This document shows, piece by piece, positions 26,141 to 36,780 of a stretch of DNA of 50,835 nucleotides. The stretch is from an uncultured Prevotella sp. (GTDB lineage: Bacteria > Bacteroidota > Bacteroidia > Bacteroidales > Bacteroidaceae). Below the pieces are notes generated by a model, which saw only the letters and a program-made list of their open reading frames with translations, ran no database searches and had not been told where the DNA came from. The translations under genes were made by a program, and so were the position numbers. Positions within the stretch are counted from its first letter, which is position 1, and every line of letters begins with the position of its first letter. The DNA is taken from NCBI GenBank assembly GCA_905236165.1, contig CAJOOC010000125.1, positions 1 to 50,835 of the forward strand. The letters are read 5' to 3'.

Positions 26141-27964
26141 TTACTTCCCCAACACCTCGGCAATCTTATCCACGTTCATGCTGCGGGCCGAGGCATCGAA
26201 GATGTCCTTATACACACCGCCCTGGGCATACACCTCCTTTGGTGTGCCGCCCTGCACCACGCGTCCCTCCTTCAATACGTATATCATGTCGGCATCGATT
26301 ATCTGACCTATGTTATGCGAGATAATCACCACCGTGCGGTCTGTCTTAATGGCATCGATGGCCGTTTTTATCTGCTCCGTGGCAATAGCATCGAGGCTCG
26401 CCGTCGGCTCATCAAGGAAGATGACGGGCGGGTTCTTCAGGAACATGCGAGCAATGGCAATGCGCTGCTGCTGTCCGCCACTTAGCTGCAGGGCCTGCGT
26501 CTGAAAGCCCTCACGCATCTGCATCACCTGGTCGTAGATGCACGCCTGCCGTGCGGCACGCACCACGTCGTCGTGAGAGGCTGACGGATTACCATAGAGG
26601 ATATTCTCTTCTATTGTGCCGCTGAAGATATGGTTCTTCTGGAGCACCAGCCCCACATTATCGCGCAGACACCGTGTATTCCAGTCTTTGAGGTCAACAC
26701 CGTCAAGGGTGATGCTGCCAGTCTGCGGCGTGTAGAACTTGTCGAGAAGATTGATGACAGTAGACTTGCCCGCACCGCTCAACCCCACCAGAGCCGTTAT
26801 CTTCCCCGCGGGAATGTGCAGGCTGACATCGTGCAAGGCCTTCGTGCCGTTGGCATAAGTGAAATCCACGTGCCGCAACGTCACGTCGCCCTGCACCCTG
26901 GGTGAGGTATGCATGCCCGTAGGCTCTGTCTCATCCTCGGCATTCAGTATGCCGAAGAAACCCTCTGCATATATCAGCGCATCGTTCAGGTCATCATATA
27001 TGCGGTGAAGCTGGCTGATGGGAGCACTGACATTGGCAAAGAGCATGACGTGATACATTATCTTGCCTATCGACATACCAGGATAGTAGGTAAGCACCAG
27101 ATAGGCCGTCAGTATGATGATAAGCACCGTGCCCACCTTCTCCAGGAAGCCCTTCAGACCATTGTAGAAGAACCCTTGCTGACGAATGGCGAGCTGCTGC
27201 CGCGTCATAGCATCCTGCACGTCCATATAGCGGCCTGCCTCAATGCCCTCGCGGTTGAACGACTTGATTACGGAAATACTCTCAAGGATATTCAGCGTAC
27301 ATTGTCCTACGCGCTGATAGCAGGCGAAGATATCCCTGCGCCCTCCCTTCATGCGTCTGGCCTGCAGGAAGGTGACATAGAAATACAGCGGTATGATAAG
27401 CAGCGCCACCAGCCCCACATACACATTGGCCTGAAACATCAGGGCAAGGGCGATGACAGCTGTGGTGAAGAGGGGCAGAATCTCGATAAAGAGACTGTTC
27501 ACCGTATTGCTGAGACTCATCACGCCCCTGTCTATGCGCGACTGCAACTTGCCCGTCTCGTTATCGTCGCTGCTGAAGAAAGCCATGCGGAACGACAGGA
27601 CGCGCTTCACCACGCTGATAGAGAGGTCACGGCTCACCAGGATGCGCATCCTCTCCCCGTAATAACGCTGGAAGAACGCTGCCACAGCAGTTATCAGCTC
27701 CTTGCCCAACAGCACCACGCTGATAACAAGGAGAATATGCAGGGCCTTGCTCCACGCAAACGACGGCTCATGCAGCAGGGCATTGATGGCATCCACCGTG
27801 CGGTCAAGCACTATGGCATTAACCTGGGCCAGAAGCGACGTGACCAGCGTCAGCAACAGCGTAATCACTATCAGCCACCTGTGTGGCAGAATATAAGGGA
27901 TAATATTGCGGAGCATAGACAGAATGCCCATCCTACCATGCCCGTCATTGTGAGAATTGTCCAT
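26141..27964 (-). CDS. ABC exporter, fused permease and ATPase (half-transporter)
   Basis: 607 aa from ATG at 27964; a TTG start eight codons upstream would lie inside the promoter. The N-terminal half has about six TM helices (from IIPYILPHRWLIVITLLL to about 310), the type I ABC-exporter fold. The nucleotide-binding half has Walker A GLSGAGKST, Q-loop LVLQKNHIFSG, signature LSGGQQQRIAIARMFL, Walker B VIFLDEPTASLD and H-loop VVIISHNIG. Half-transporters of this kind act as homo- or heterodimers exporting lipids, peptides or drugs; no partner is adjacent and the substrate is unknown. Confidence 0.9.
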   Translation of the reverse strand: MDNSHNDGHGRMGILSMLRNIIPYILPHRWLIVITLLLTLVTSLLAQVNAIVLDRTVDAINALLHEPSFAWSKALHILLVISVVLLGKELITAVAAFFQRYYGERMRILVSRDLSISVVKRVLSFRMAFFSSDDNETGKLQSRIDRGVMSLSNTVNSLFIEILPLFTTAVIALALMFQANVYVGLVALLIIPLYFYVTFLQARRMKGGRRDIFACYQRVGQCTLNILESISVIKSFNREGIEAGRYMDVQDAMTRQQLAIRQQGFFYNGLKGFLEKVGTVLIIILTAYLVLTYYPGMSIGKIMYHVMLFANVSAPISQLHRIYDDLNDALIYAEGFFGILNAEDETEPTGMHTSPRVQGDVTLRHVDFTYANGTKALHDVSLHIPAGKITALVGLSGAGKSTVINLLDKFYTPQTGSITLDGVDLKDWNTRCLRDNVGLVLQKNHIFSGTIEENILYGNPSASHDDVVRAARQACIYDQVMQMREGFQTQALQLSGGQQQRIAIARMFLKNPPVIFLDEPTASLDAIATEQIKTAIDAIKTDRTVVIISHNIGQIIDADMIYVLKEGRVVQGGTPKEVYAQGGVYKDIFDASARSMNVDKIAEVLGK

Positions 27965-27985
27965 TTTGCTAATATAATTATGGTG

Positions 27986-28020
27986 CAAAATTACGAAAAA
28001 AAATCTGAAACACCACCAAA
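27986..28020 (-). promoter_or_regulatory. Putative promoter of the ABC exporter
   Basis: Minus-strand TAATTTTG (27993-27986) and TTTG (28020-28017) with 23 bases between, slightly longer than ideal. The -7 box ends about 22 bases before the chosen ATG. Confidence 0.45.
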
Positions 28021-28060
28021 CTTTTCCTTTGATTTCATCAAAAAATCCCCGAAACAGGCC

Positions 28061-28120
28061 CGCTGACGGTGATAAGGTCCCGCTGATAATGATAAGGTCC
28101 CGCTGACGGTGATAAGGTCT
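28061..28120. repeat. Three tandem 20-bp repeats
   Basis: Exact 20-base period: 28061-28080, 28081-28100 and 28101-28120, each CGCTGAyrrTGATAAGGTCy. Units 1 and 3 differ only at the last base and unit 2 differs at three central bases. A run of CGCAGAAA words follows (28121-28147). This lies in the 454-base gap between the ABC exporter and ruvA. Confidence 0.9.
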
Positions 28121-28162
28121 CGCAGAAATCGCAGAAAACGCAGAAACGTCTCGTAGGCAGGT

Positions 28163-28290
28163 ACGTGGGCGTCCCGCCCACGTCCCCAGGGATTGAAAAT
28201 TGAAAATTGAAAATTGAAAACTAACTTCGTTGACCCGCTCAGGATGTTCCTTGAAACGACAAGCGTTTCATAGTCGCCTCGTTCGGGGTT
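28163..28290 (+). repeat. Composite intergenic repeat, copy B
   Basis: It begins with a perfect hairpin, ACGTGGGCG-TCC-CGCCCACGT (28163-28183, 9-bp stem), then CCCCAGGG, four tandem ATTGAAA words (28192-28220), and the 59-base core (28232-28290). The core is the reverse complement of 3328-3386 with one mismatch. The rest of the gap to ruvA (28291-28418) shows no gene and no clear promoter. Confidence 0.88.
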
Positions 28291-28418
28291 GAACATTGAA
28301 CTTTTCATTTTGCTACAAGTTATTTGCGCCGACGGGCTGCATTTCAAAAAAAATCGCTTCTGAGCAATATTCTCCTTATGTGTGCGTTATTATATTCGGT
28401 AAACTGCATGTTATAACG

Positions 28419-29054
28419 ATGATAGAATATATAAAAGGTGAATTGACAGAGATTACTCCCACGACGGCTGTTGTGGAGGCTCATGGTGTGGGATATGCCC
28501 TGAATATCTCGCTGAACACTTATACGGCTATTCAGCAGAAGAAAGAGGTGAAGCTGTACGTACATGAGGCCATCATGACCGGGGGGCGCGACGACTCCTA
28601 CACGCTCTACGGCTTCTTCAGCAAGCAGGAGCGCGAGCTCTACCGCATGCTCATCACGGTCAGCGGCGTTGGCAGCAATACGGCCCGCATGATTCTGAGC
28701 GCCACGAGTCCTTCAGAGCTGGTGAACATCATAGCCAGCGGCAACGAGAAGGCCCTGAAGGGCGTGAAGGGCATCGGTCTGAAGACTGCTCAGCGCATCA
28801 TCGTAGACCTTCGCGACAAAATGACCGCCAGCGGTATCATTGCCGACATCATGACGGGAGCGGGAACGACAACGGGAACAGCCCCTGCCATTCAGAATAT
28901 CAATAACGAGACGCGCGACGAAGCCGTCGGCGCCCTCACCATGCTGGGCTTCTCGCCTGCTCCAAGCAGCAAGGTGGTGACGGAGATACTGAAAGGTACG
29001 CCCGATATGCCTGTGGAGCAGGTTATCAAGCAGGCCCTGAAGATGATTAAATGA
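28419..29054 (+). CDS. ruvA: Holliday junction branch-migration protein RuvA
   Basis: 211 aa from ATG at 28419. The open frame extends upstream but homology starts at [28 protein letters not shown]. Domain I is the OB fold, domain II carries helix-hairpin-helix motifs ([16 protein letters not shown] and [21 protein letters not shown]), and domain III is the C-terminal RuvB contact ([12 protein letters not shown]...QVIKQALK). RuvA tetramers hold the junction for RuvB. It is 7 bases upstream of sprA, so the two are probably co-transcribed. Confidence 0.95.
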   Translation: MIEYIKGELTEITPTTAVVEAHGVGYALNISLNTYTAIQQKKEVKLYVHEAIMTGGRDDSYTLYGFFSKQERELYRMLITVSGVGSNTARMILSATSPSELVNIIASGNEKALKGVKGIGLKTAQRIIVDLRDKMTASGIIADIMTGAGTTTGTAPAIQNINNETRDEAVGALTMLGFSPAPSSKVVTEILKGTPDMPVEQVIKQALKMIK

Positions 29055-29061
29055 TTGAAGA

Positions 29062-32000
29062 TTGAAGCGTTTTCTTCTCATATTGACCCTGATACTGTCT
29101 ATCGTAGCCTCTTCGGCAATGATCGGCTCTGCCGTTGTGCCCGATGATGACGACGACAAGAAGGCTAAGGCGAGCGGAACCGATAAGGCCGTGCAGAGCA
29201 ATGAGGAGATTAAGAAGCGCAATGAGGAGCGCCGCAACAAGAGTTCGCTCGAGAAATACCGCGACCAGCAGGCGCGCCTGAGGCTGCAGTCAGACTCTAT
29301 CCCCGACAGCCTGCTGAATCCCCGCTGGAAGATACAGCGGACCACGCCCATCACCTATGACGACCTGAATCAGGGCTCTGCCGACCTGAAGCGCCCTGAC
29401 AATATGAAGCAGGAGGTGGTATACAACGACACCATAGACCGCTACGTCATCGGTACGAGGATGGGCAAGACCTGGCTTGCTGCCCCTATCATGATGGACC
29501 TTACGGAGTATCAGAAGTGGAGCGAGAAGAACCTCTTCCGCAACTTCTTCCGCAACAAGAACGCCGAGATCTTCGAACAGAAGGGGAAGGAGAAGTTCGA
29601 CTTCACCGACATGCACTTCGACCTCGGTCCAGCCGAGAAGATCTTCGGCCCTGGCGGCATCCGCGTGAAGACACAAGGCTCCGCCGAAATCAAACTCGGC
29701 GCTACGCTGAAGAGCATCGACAACCCCTCGCTTCCGATACGTAACCGCAACACTACGACGATAGACTTCGACGAGAAGATCAACATCAACGTGACGGGCA
29801 AGATAGGCGACAAGATGAACATGAACCTGAACTACAACACGGATGCCACGTTCGACTATGACGCCCAGAACATGAAGCTGAAATATGACGGCAAGGAAGA
29901 CGAAATCATCAAGTTGGTGGAAGCGGGCAACGTATCGTTCCCCAGCAACTCCTCGCTCATTCAGGGTGCCTCCTCGCTCTTCGGTGTCAGAACCGACCTG
30001 CAGTTCGGCAAGCTCAAGCTTCAGACCGTCTTCTCGCAGAAGAAGTCCAACTCCACCTCAGTAGGCACGAAGGGCGGCACGCAGTTTACGCCGTTTGAAA
30101 TCAACGTAGCCAACTACGAAGAGAACCGCCACTTCTTCCTCGGCAAGTTCTTCTACCGCAACTACGATGGCTGGATGTCGCGCCTGCCGACCCCATTGAC
30201 GGGTGTCACCCTGAACCGCGTGGAGGTATGGGTGACGAACAAGAGCGGCCAGAGCAGCAACACCCGCAACATCATAGCCATCCCGATGCTTGGCGAGAGC
30301 AGCGGCAACCCCTACAACAGGGCTAACGGCATGTATGAGGCCCTCGTGGGTCTGAGCGACGTTCGCGATATCAACAAGACCAACGACGTCCTTGAAGGCA
30401 AGACCATCGGCGAGGTGACTAACATGACCGGCGGCACCGACTATGAGAAGATAGAGAAGGCCCGCCTGCTCAGCTCCTCTGAGTATACGGTGAACAGCTC
30501 CATGGGATATATCTCGCTGAAGACCACCTTGAATACCGACCAGGTGCTGGCCATAGCCTATGAATATACCTATAACGGCGTCACCTATCAGGTGGGAGAA
30601 TTCTCAGGCGACATCACCGACGTCAACTCGGCCCTGATAGTAAAGTCGCTGAAAAACACTACCTGCACCCCAGCGCAGCCTAACTGGAAGCTGATGATGC
30701 GTAACGTATACTACCTCGCCTCATCTGTTCAGAAGGAGAAGTTCAAGCTCGACGTGAAATACCAGAGTGACTCCACCGGCGTCTACGTGAACTACATCCC
30801 CGAGAACACCGTGAAATCGCTGCCACTGATACGCCTCCTGGGTGCCGACCGCTTAGACAATAACAATAAGGCACATTCAAACGGCTTCTACGACTTCGTG
30901 GAGGGCTACACGGTGACCAACGGCAGAGTGTTCTTCCCAATGGCAGAGCCTTTCGGCCAGGGACTCATCACGGCCATGAAGGACAAGGGAGTGTCCCAGA
31001 GCACAGCCGAGCTCTATGCCTTCACAGCCCTCTATGAGCAGACGAAGACCACCGCCAAGCAGAACACGGAGCGCAACCGCTTCCAGCTTGTGGGACAGTT
31101 CAAGGGCTCTTCGGCCAACGTCATCTCCCTCGGAGCCTACAATGTGCCTCAGGGCAGCGTGGTAGTAACGGCAGGCGGCACAGAGCTCACCGAAGGCACC
31201 GACTACTCCGTTGACTATAGCGCGGGAGAGGTTACCATCCTCAATCAGAGCCTCATCGATGCGGGCACGAACATCAACGTGTCGCTTGAGAGCGAGGCCG
31301 ACTACGGCATGCAGCGCAAGACGATGCTGGGTCTGAACTGGGAGTATGACTTCACGAAGGACTTCCAGCTGAGCGGTACGCTGCAGCACCTCTCTGAGCA
31401 GAGCCTCACAACGAAGGTGTCGATGGGTTCGGAGCCCGTCAACAACACCCTCGTGGGCCTCAACATCAACTGGAAGAAGGAAAGCCAGTGGCTGACGAAC
31501 ATGCTGGACAAGATACCGTTCCTGCACGTTTCGCAACCCTCCAACATACAGTTCAAAGCAGAGTTTGCGAAGCTCTTCAGCAGCATGGCGAGCGGCACAC
31601 AGGACAATGCGTCCTACATAGACGACTTTGAGAACACTACGACGCATCTCGACGTCTCCTCACCCACCTCATGGACCATCAGCAGCGTACCGGGTGTGAT
31701 GGAGCCCTCAATGGCAAAGGACAACCTCAGGAGCGGCTACCACAGGGCACGTCTTGCATGGTATTATATCGACCCGCTCTTCACACGCCGCTCCTCTACA
31801 CTCACGCCAAGCTACATCAAGAATAACGAGGAGATGCTCTCCCAGCACAGCGTCAGAGAGGTGTACGTCAACGAGCTCTACCCCAACCGCGACCAGAGCA
31901 CCTACAACGGCGCTACATCAACGCTGAGCATCCTCAACATGGCCTACTACCCACGTGAGCGCGGACCTTATAACTTCAATCCGCAGATAGACTCGCAGGG

Positions 32001-35000
32001 CCTTCTCACCACTACCGAGGGCAACTGGGGCGGCATGATGCGCAAACTCGACACCAACGACTTTGAGGAAGCCAACATCGAATACATAGAATTCTGGCTC
32101 ATGGACCCCGCCAAGACCACCGACAAGCTGACCAACGGCAAGCTTCACATCAACCTCGGTGAGATTTCGGAGGACGTACTCTATGACGGCAAGAAATTCT
32201 ACGAGAGCGGCATGCCCGTCAGCGACAACGAGAAGGTGGACACGACGCTGTGGGGCTACGTGCCCAATCAGAACACTGTGACGTATGCCTTCGCCACCTC
32301 TTCCGGTTCCCGCGAGAAGCAGGACGTGGGCTTCAACGGCCTTACCGACGAGCAGGAATTCGGATGGAGAGCCTATGATGAGTTCCGTCAGGCCGTAATG
32401 AACACCGTCAGCAGCGACAGTCTGCGCAGCGCGATGCTCGGCGACCTTGCCAACGATAACTACCGTTACTTCCGCGGCTCGCTGTGGGATGAGCGCCGCT
32501 CAGGCATCCTGGAGCGTTACAAATACATCAACAACCCTCAGGGCAACTCTCCCGACTCAGAGAACCGCACGGAGGCCTACGATACCTCTTACAAGTCTGG
32601 TCCCGACGTGGAGGACATCAACCAGGACTTCACGCTCAACGAGTATGAGAACTACTTCGACTACGTGCTGAACATCAGCACCGACTCGCTCGCTATGGGC
32701 TCCATCAGCAACTACTGTGTGGACAAGCGCGTATCCAACGTCACTTTGCGCAACGGCCAGACAACGCCCGTGAAGTGGTATCAGTTCCGCATTCCTATCT
32801 CAGCAGGCATCAAGCGCGGCAGCATCAGCGACTTCTCGTCAATACGCTTCATGCGCATATACATGGAAGGCTTCTCCGAGGAGACCGTGCTGCGCTTCGG
32901 CAGCCTGGACCTGGTGAAGGGCGACTGGCGCATCTATGACGCACAGACGCTGAAGGGTGCCTCAGAGAATCCATACAAGGACTTCACGGCCTCAGCCATC
33001 AGCATTGAGGAGAACAACGACAAGACCCCCGTGAACTACGTCCTTCCTCCAGGCATCTCACGCGTTGTGGACCCCTCACAGCCCCAGCTGGTTGAGAACA
33101 ACGAGCAGGCCATGCGCTTCGACCTCAACAACATGAAGCACAACGCCGCCGTTGCGGTATACAAGAACACCAACTACGACATGCGCTACTACAAGCGCAT
33201 ACAGATGTTTGCCCACGCCAACGCCCTTGAGGTCAACTCCACAAACCTGCAGAACGGACAGCTGGCACTCTTCATGCGCCTGGGTTCCGACTATAACAAC
33301 AACTACTACGAATACGAGATACCGCTCTCGCTGACGGCTCCCGGTCACTACAGCACCTACTCCGACGCAGAATGCGCCATAGTATGGCCTGCAGAGAATA
33401 TGCTCGACATCGAGCTGAGCAAGCTGACCCAGCTGAAGAAGACGCGTAACATGAGGAGGTCGAACAACGAGCTGACCATCAACGACCTCTACTCCGAATA
33501 CGACCCCGACCATCAGAGCAACAAGATGAGCATCGTGGGCAACCCGTCGCTTGGTGAGGTGAAGGCAATGATGATAGGCGTCCGTAACCTTGCCAGCGAC
33601 ACCAAGGCCGGCGAGGTGTGGGTCAATGAGCTTCGCCTCTTAGAGCCCGAGAGCGATGGTGGCTGGGCCGCAGGTGCCAACCTCAACATCCAGCTCTCAG
33701 ACCTTGGCAGCGTCCAGGCCTCAGGCAAATACGTCAGCGACGGCTACGGCGGTCTGGAGCAGAAGGTGATGGAGCGCTCTACGGAGAAATATGCCACCTA
33801 CTCCGTAACGACCAACGTGGAGCTGGGCAAGTTCTTCCCCGACAAGGCCAAGGTGACGGCACCTTTATATTATAGTATCACGCGCGAGAGGGTATCTCCG
33901 AAGTATAACCCGCTTGACACCGACATGCTCCTTGACGACGCCCTGGAATCGGCCACGAGGCATGAGCGCGACTCTATTGAGAGTATAGCGGTGACGAAGA
34001 CCGTCAACAAGAACTTCTCACTCTCCGGAGTGCGCTTCGGCATATCCACCAAGCGGCATCCTATGCCTTATGACCCCGCTAACTTCAGCTTCTCATACAG
34101 TCACTCCAGCCGCCACACCGAAGGCGAGTCTACCGTTTATGAGAACGAGGATAACTGGAAGGGTTCCATAAACTATTCATGGACTCCTGTCTACAAGTCG
34201 CTGGAGCCCTTCAAGAACATCAAGTCGAAGTCAAAATACTACGACATCCTGAGGGCCTTCGCTCTCAACTGGCTGCCACAGAACCTCTCTGCCAACACGG
34301 ATATGACACGCTACTACTACGAGCTTCAGGAGAGAGACCTTGACGACCTTGGCAGCGAGACTCCGCTGCCCCCAACATTCAGCTCGCAGTTCCTGTGGAA
34401 CAGAAGCTTCGCACTCAGATGGGACATCACGAAAAACCTGCACCTGAACTTCACCAGCGCCACAAGGGCCGAGATAGAAGAGCCCTACACCATAGTGAAC
34501 AAAGACCTCTATCCCGACCGCTATCAGGCCTGGAAGGACTCCGTATGGACAAGCATCAAGAAGATGGGTACGCCGCTGGACTACAACCAGAACTTCACCG
34601 CCTCCTATCAGCTCCCATTGAACCAGATACCAATCCTCAACTGGCTGCAGGCCGACGGTTCGTATAGCAGCACCTACCAATGGGCTCGCGGTGCTGAGGA
34701 GGATGGCGTAGTGAAATACGGCAACACCATATCGACCAACCGTAACCTTAACATCAACAGCACGCTCTCGCTGGAAAAGCTTTACAACCAGATTCCGTTC
34801 CTTAAGAAGGTGAACGACCGCTTTGCCAAGCCGATGTCGAAGACACAGTTGAAGAAGCAGGCAGAGAAACGCAAGGCAGAGAAGGCGAAGGCACGTGAGG
34901 AAGCTCAGAAGGCAAAGGAGGCAGAGGAGAAGGCTCGTGCAGAGGCCGAAGCACGCGGTGAGGAATATAAGCCTCAGCCGAAGAAGGACAAGGCGCAGGC

Positions 35001-36750
35001 CTCCAACGAATCGAAGCTGAAGAATGCCTTCTCGAAGGATGTCACCATCAACGGCGACACCTCCGTCGTCATTACTCACGGCAAGAAGACGAAGCGCCTC
35101 GTAGTATCGGCCAAGGACAGCGAGGGACATCCTGTTAAAATAAAGTACAAGCTCGTTGACGAGAACAAGATACAGGTGTTCAACCGCACGGACAGCGCTA
35201 TGAACATCAAGGTGTCGGTAGTAGCCCTTGAGCCCCTTGATAACAAGAAATGGTATAAGACGACGCAGAGCATCGCACGCCTGCTGATGATGGTGCGCAG
35301 CATCGGCATCACCTTCCGCGACCAGTATTCTATGGCCCTCCCAGGCTTCACGCCCAACATCGGCAACTTCTTCGGTCAGAGGTCTGGCGGCGTTATGTCT
35401 CCTGGTCTCGACTTCGCCTTCGGCTTCATCGGCGACAGTTACCTCGACAAGGCTGCCTCTAACGGCTGGCTGATCTATAACGAATCGCTGTCGACGCCTG
35501 CCACAACCAGCAAGACGCGCGACGTTCAGGTACGCATGGTCGTAGAGCCCATCCGCAACCTGAAGATAGACCTCAATGCGGCCCACACGCAGACGAAGGC
35601 GAAATCCACGCTCTATCAGTATGCCAACCAGACAACGCAGAGCGGTACCTTCTCGATGACCACCATAAGCATCAAGTCAGCCTTCGAGGGTATGGGCGAT
35701 GCCAACAACGGTTTCCACTCGCCTTCGTTCGAGAAATTCTGCGGACTGTTAGGACAATATCGCACCCGTGTTGAGAACCAATATGCCGGCACAGTGTACC
35801 CTACTGGCTCGGGCGACCTCACCGGACACTACTTCGATCCGAAGAACGGAGGCGTTGACCAATACAGCGCCGACGTGATGGTGCCTGCCTTCCTCAAGGC
35901 CTACACGGGATACAGCGGACTGAACATCTTCCCCGCCCTGATGAAGATGTTGCCTAACTGGACGGTGAAGTACAGCGGTCTGACCCAGCTATCGTGGTTC
36001 AGCGAGCGTTTCAAGAGCTTCAACATCAATCACGGCTACAAGAGCATCTATGCCGTAGGCTCATACAGCTCCTACTCCACATACCTTGAATATATGGGCG
36101 ACCAGATAGGCTTCATCACCGACTCGCAGACGGGCACCGTAAAGCCCAACTCCATGTTCAACGTCTCTACGGTGAGCATCAACGAGGCTTTCTCACCGCT
36201 GTTAGGCATAGACTTCACGCTGCCCAACAACATGACCGTCAAGGCAGAATACCGCACTACCCGCGTGCTGAGCCTCTCGATGACCAGCGTGCAGATTAAC
36301 GAGACGCTGTCAAAGGACTGGGTCATCGGCTTCGGCTACAAGATCAACGACTTCCGCTTCTTCAACAGCCGTGCCCGCCTTGCAGCAAAGAACAAGACCC
36401 GCAAGAGCGGCGATGGCGACGGCAATGACAACAATGCCAACGCTAAGAAGAACAGCAGCAGTGTGACGAACAAATCCAAGGGCTTTGCCCACGACCTCAA
36501 CCTGCGTCTCGACATCAGCTATCGCCAACAGGCCTCCATAACTCGCGACATCGCCACCGTGACCTCTACAGCCACCTCGGGCAACAACGCATTCAAGCTG
36601 GCCTTCGCTGCCGACTACTCTCTGTCGAAGCTGCTCACCATGAGCTTCTATTATGACCGTCAGAGCAACAACCCGCTGCTCTCGTCAAGCTCCTACCCTA
36701 CTGTGACGCAGGACTTCGGCATATCAATGAAATTCTCACTTACAAGATAA
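29062..36750 (+). CDS. sprA: T9SS translocon protein SprA (Sov)
   Basis: 2562 aa, in the size range of SprA/Sov, the giant beta-barrel forming the T9SS outer-membrane channel. The TTG start gives a proper signal peptide (MKRFLLILTLILSIVASSA). Family features are the N-terminal LDLGPAEKIFGPGGIRVKTQGSAEIKLGA-type segment, several INWLQADGSY- and NKNFSLSGVRFG-type strands, and YIDDFENTTTHLDV. Lys/Glu/Ala-rich helix-forming sequence spans about 1926-1995. The C terminus is strand-like, ending GISMKFSLTR. It exports cargo bearing C-terminal signals, handed to PorV/PorU encoded elsewhere in this window. It follows ruvA closely, a neighbourhood I recall from other Bacteroidetes. Confidence 0.93.
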   Translation: MKRFLLILTLILSIVASSAMIGSAVVPDDDDDKKAKASGTDKAVQSNEEIKKRNEERRNKSSLEKYRDQQARLRLQSDSIPDSLLNPRWKIQRTTPITYDDLNQGSADLKRPDNMKQEVVYNDTIDRYVIGTRMGKTWLAAPIMMDLTEYQKWSEKNLFRNFFRNKNAEIFEQKGKEKFDFTDMHFDLGPAEKIFGPGGIRVKTQGSAEIKLGATLKSIDNPSLPIRNRNTTTIDFDEKININVTGKIGDKMNMNLNYNTDATFDYDAQNMKLKYDGKEDEIIKLVEAGNVSFPSNSSLIQGASSLFGVRTDLQFGKLKLQTVFSQKKSNSTSVGTKGGTQFTPFEINVANYEENRHFFLGKFFYRNYDGWMSRLPTPLTGVTLNRVEVWVTNKSGQSSNTRNIIAIPMLGESSGNPYNRANGMYEALVGLSDVRDINKTNDVLEGKTIGEVTNMTGGTDYEKIEKARLLSSSEYTVNSSMGYISLKTTLNTDQVLAIAYEYTYNGVTYQVGEFSGDITDVNSALIVKSLKNTTCTPAQPNWKLMMRNVYYLASSVQKEKFKLDVKYQSDSTGVYVNYIPENTVKSLPLIRLLGADRLDNNNKAHSNGFYDFVEGYTVTNGRVFFPMAEPFGQGLITAMKDKGVSQSTAELYAFTALYEQTKTTAKQNTERNRFQLVGQFKGSSANVISLGAYNVPQGSVVVTAGGTELTEGTDYSVDYSAGEVTILNQSLIDAGTNINVSLESEADYGMQRKTMLGLNWEYDFTKDFQLSGTLQHLSEQSLTTKVSMGSEPVNNTLVGLNINWKKESQWLTNMLDKIPFLHVSQPSNIQFKAEFAKLFSSMASGTQDNASYIDDFENTTTHLDVSSPTSWTISSVPGVMEPSMAKDNLRSGYHRARLAWYYIDPLFTRRSSTLTPSYIKNNEEMLSQHSVREVYVNELYPNRDQSTYNGATSTLSILNMAYYPRERGPYNFNPQIDSQGLLTTTEGNWGGMMRKLDTNDFEEANIEYIEFWLMDPAKTTDKLTNGKLHINLGEISEDVLYDGKKFYESGMPVSDNEKVDTTLWGYVPNQNTVTYAFATSSGSREKQDVGFNGLTDEQEFGWRAYDEFRQAVMNTVSSDSLRSAMLGDLANDNYRYFRGSLWDERRSGILERYKYINNPQGNSPDSENRTEAYDTSYKSGPDVEDINQDFTLNEYENYFDYVLNISTDSLAMGSISNYCVDKRVSNVTLRNGQTTPVKWYQFRIPISAGIKRGSISDFSSIRFMRIYMEGFSEETVLRFGSLDLVKGDWRIYDAQTLKGASENPYKDFTASAISIEENNDKTPVNYVLPPGISRVVDPSQPQLVENNEQAMRFDLNNMKHNAAVAVYKNTNYDMRYYKRIQMFAHANALEVNSTNLQNGQLALFMRLGSDYNNNYYEYEIPLSLTAPGHYSTYSDAECAIVWPAENMLDIELSKLTQLKKTRNMRRSNNELTINDLYSEYDPDHQSNKMSIVGNPSLGEVKAMMIGVRNLASDTKAGEVWVNELRLLEPESDGGWAAGANLNIQLSDLGSVQASGKYVSDGYGGLEQKVMERSTEKYATYSVTTNVELGKFFPDKAKVTAPLYYSITRERVSPKYNPLDTDMLLDDALESATRHERDSIESIAVTKTVNKNFSLSGVRFGISTKRHPMPYDPANFSFSYSHSSRHTEGESTVYENEDNWKGSINYSWTPVYKSLEPFKNIKSKSKYYDILRAFALNWLPQNLSANTDMTRYYYELQERDLDDLGSETPLPPTFSSQFLWNRSFALRWDITKNLHLNFTSATRAEIEEPYTIVNKDLYPDRYQAWKDSVWTSIKKMGTPLDYNQNFTASYQLPLNQIPILNWLQADGSYSSTYQWARGAEEDGVVKYGNTISTNRNLNINSTLSLEKLYNQIPFLKKVNDRFAKPMSKTQLKKQAEKRKAEKAKAREEAQKAKEAEEKARAEAEARGEEYKPQPKKDKAQASNESKLKNAFSKDVTINGDTSVVITHGKKTKRLVVSAKDSEGHPVKIKYKLVDENKIQVFNRTDSAMNIKVSVVALEPLDNKKWYKTTQSIARLLMMVRSIGITFRDQYSMALPGFTPNIGNFFGQRSGGVMSPGLDFAFGFIGDSYLDKAASNGWLIYNESLSTPATTSKTRDVQVRMVVEPIRNLKIDLNAAHTQTKAKSTLYQYANQTTQSGTFSMTTISIKSAFEGMGDANNGFHSPSFEKFCGLLGQYRTRVENQYAGTVYPTGSGDLTGHYFDPKNGGVDQYSADVMVPAFLKAYTGYSGLNIFPALMKMLPNWTVKYSGLTQLSWFSERFKSFNINHGYKSIYAVGSYSSYSTYLEYMGDQIGFITDSQTGTVKPNSMFNVSTVSINEAFSPLLGIDFTLPNNMTVKAEYRTTRVLSLSMTSVQINETLSKDWVIGFGYKINDFRFFNSRARLAAKNKTRKSGDGDGNDNNANAKKNSSSVTNKSKGFAHDLNLRLDISYRQQASITRDIATVTSTATSGNNAFKLAFAADYSLSKLLTMSFYYDRQSNNPLLSSSSYPTVTQDFGISMKFSLTR

Positions 36751-36780
36751 ATTGTTAATGCGTAATATGCCTCACGGCAT

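Noticed and set aside
26909..28066. 385-aa plus-strand frame opposite the ABC exporter
   Set aside because: It overlaps the ABC gene on the other strand and reads as low-complexity His/Gln/Arg-rich sequence.
34231..35586. 451-aa minus-strand frame inside sprA
   Set aside because: It is a shadow of the sprA frame with Leu/Arg-rich nonsense composition; sprA itself is intact.
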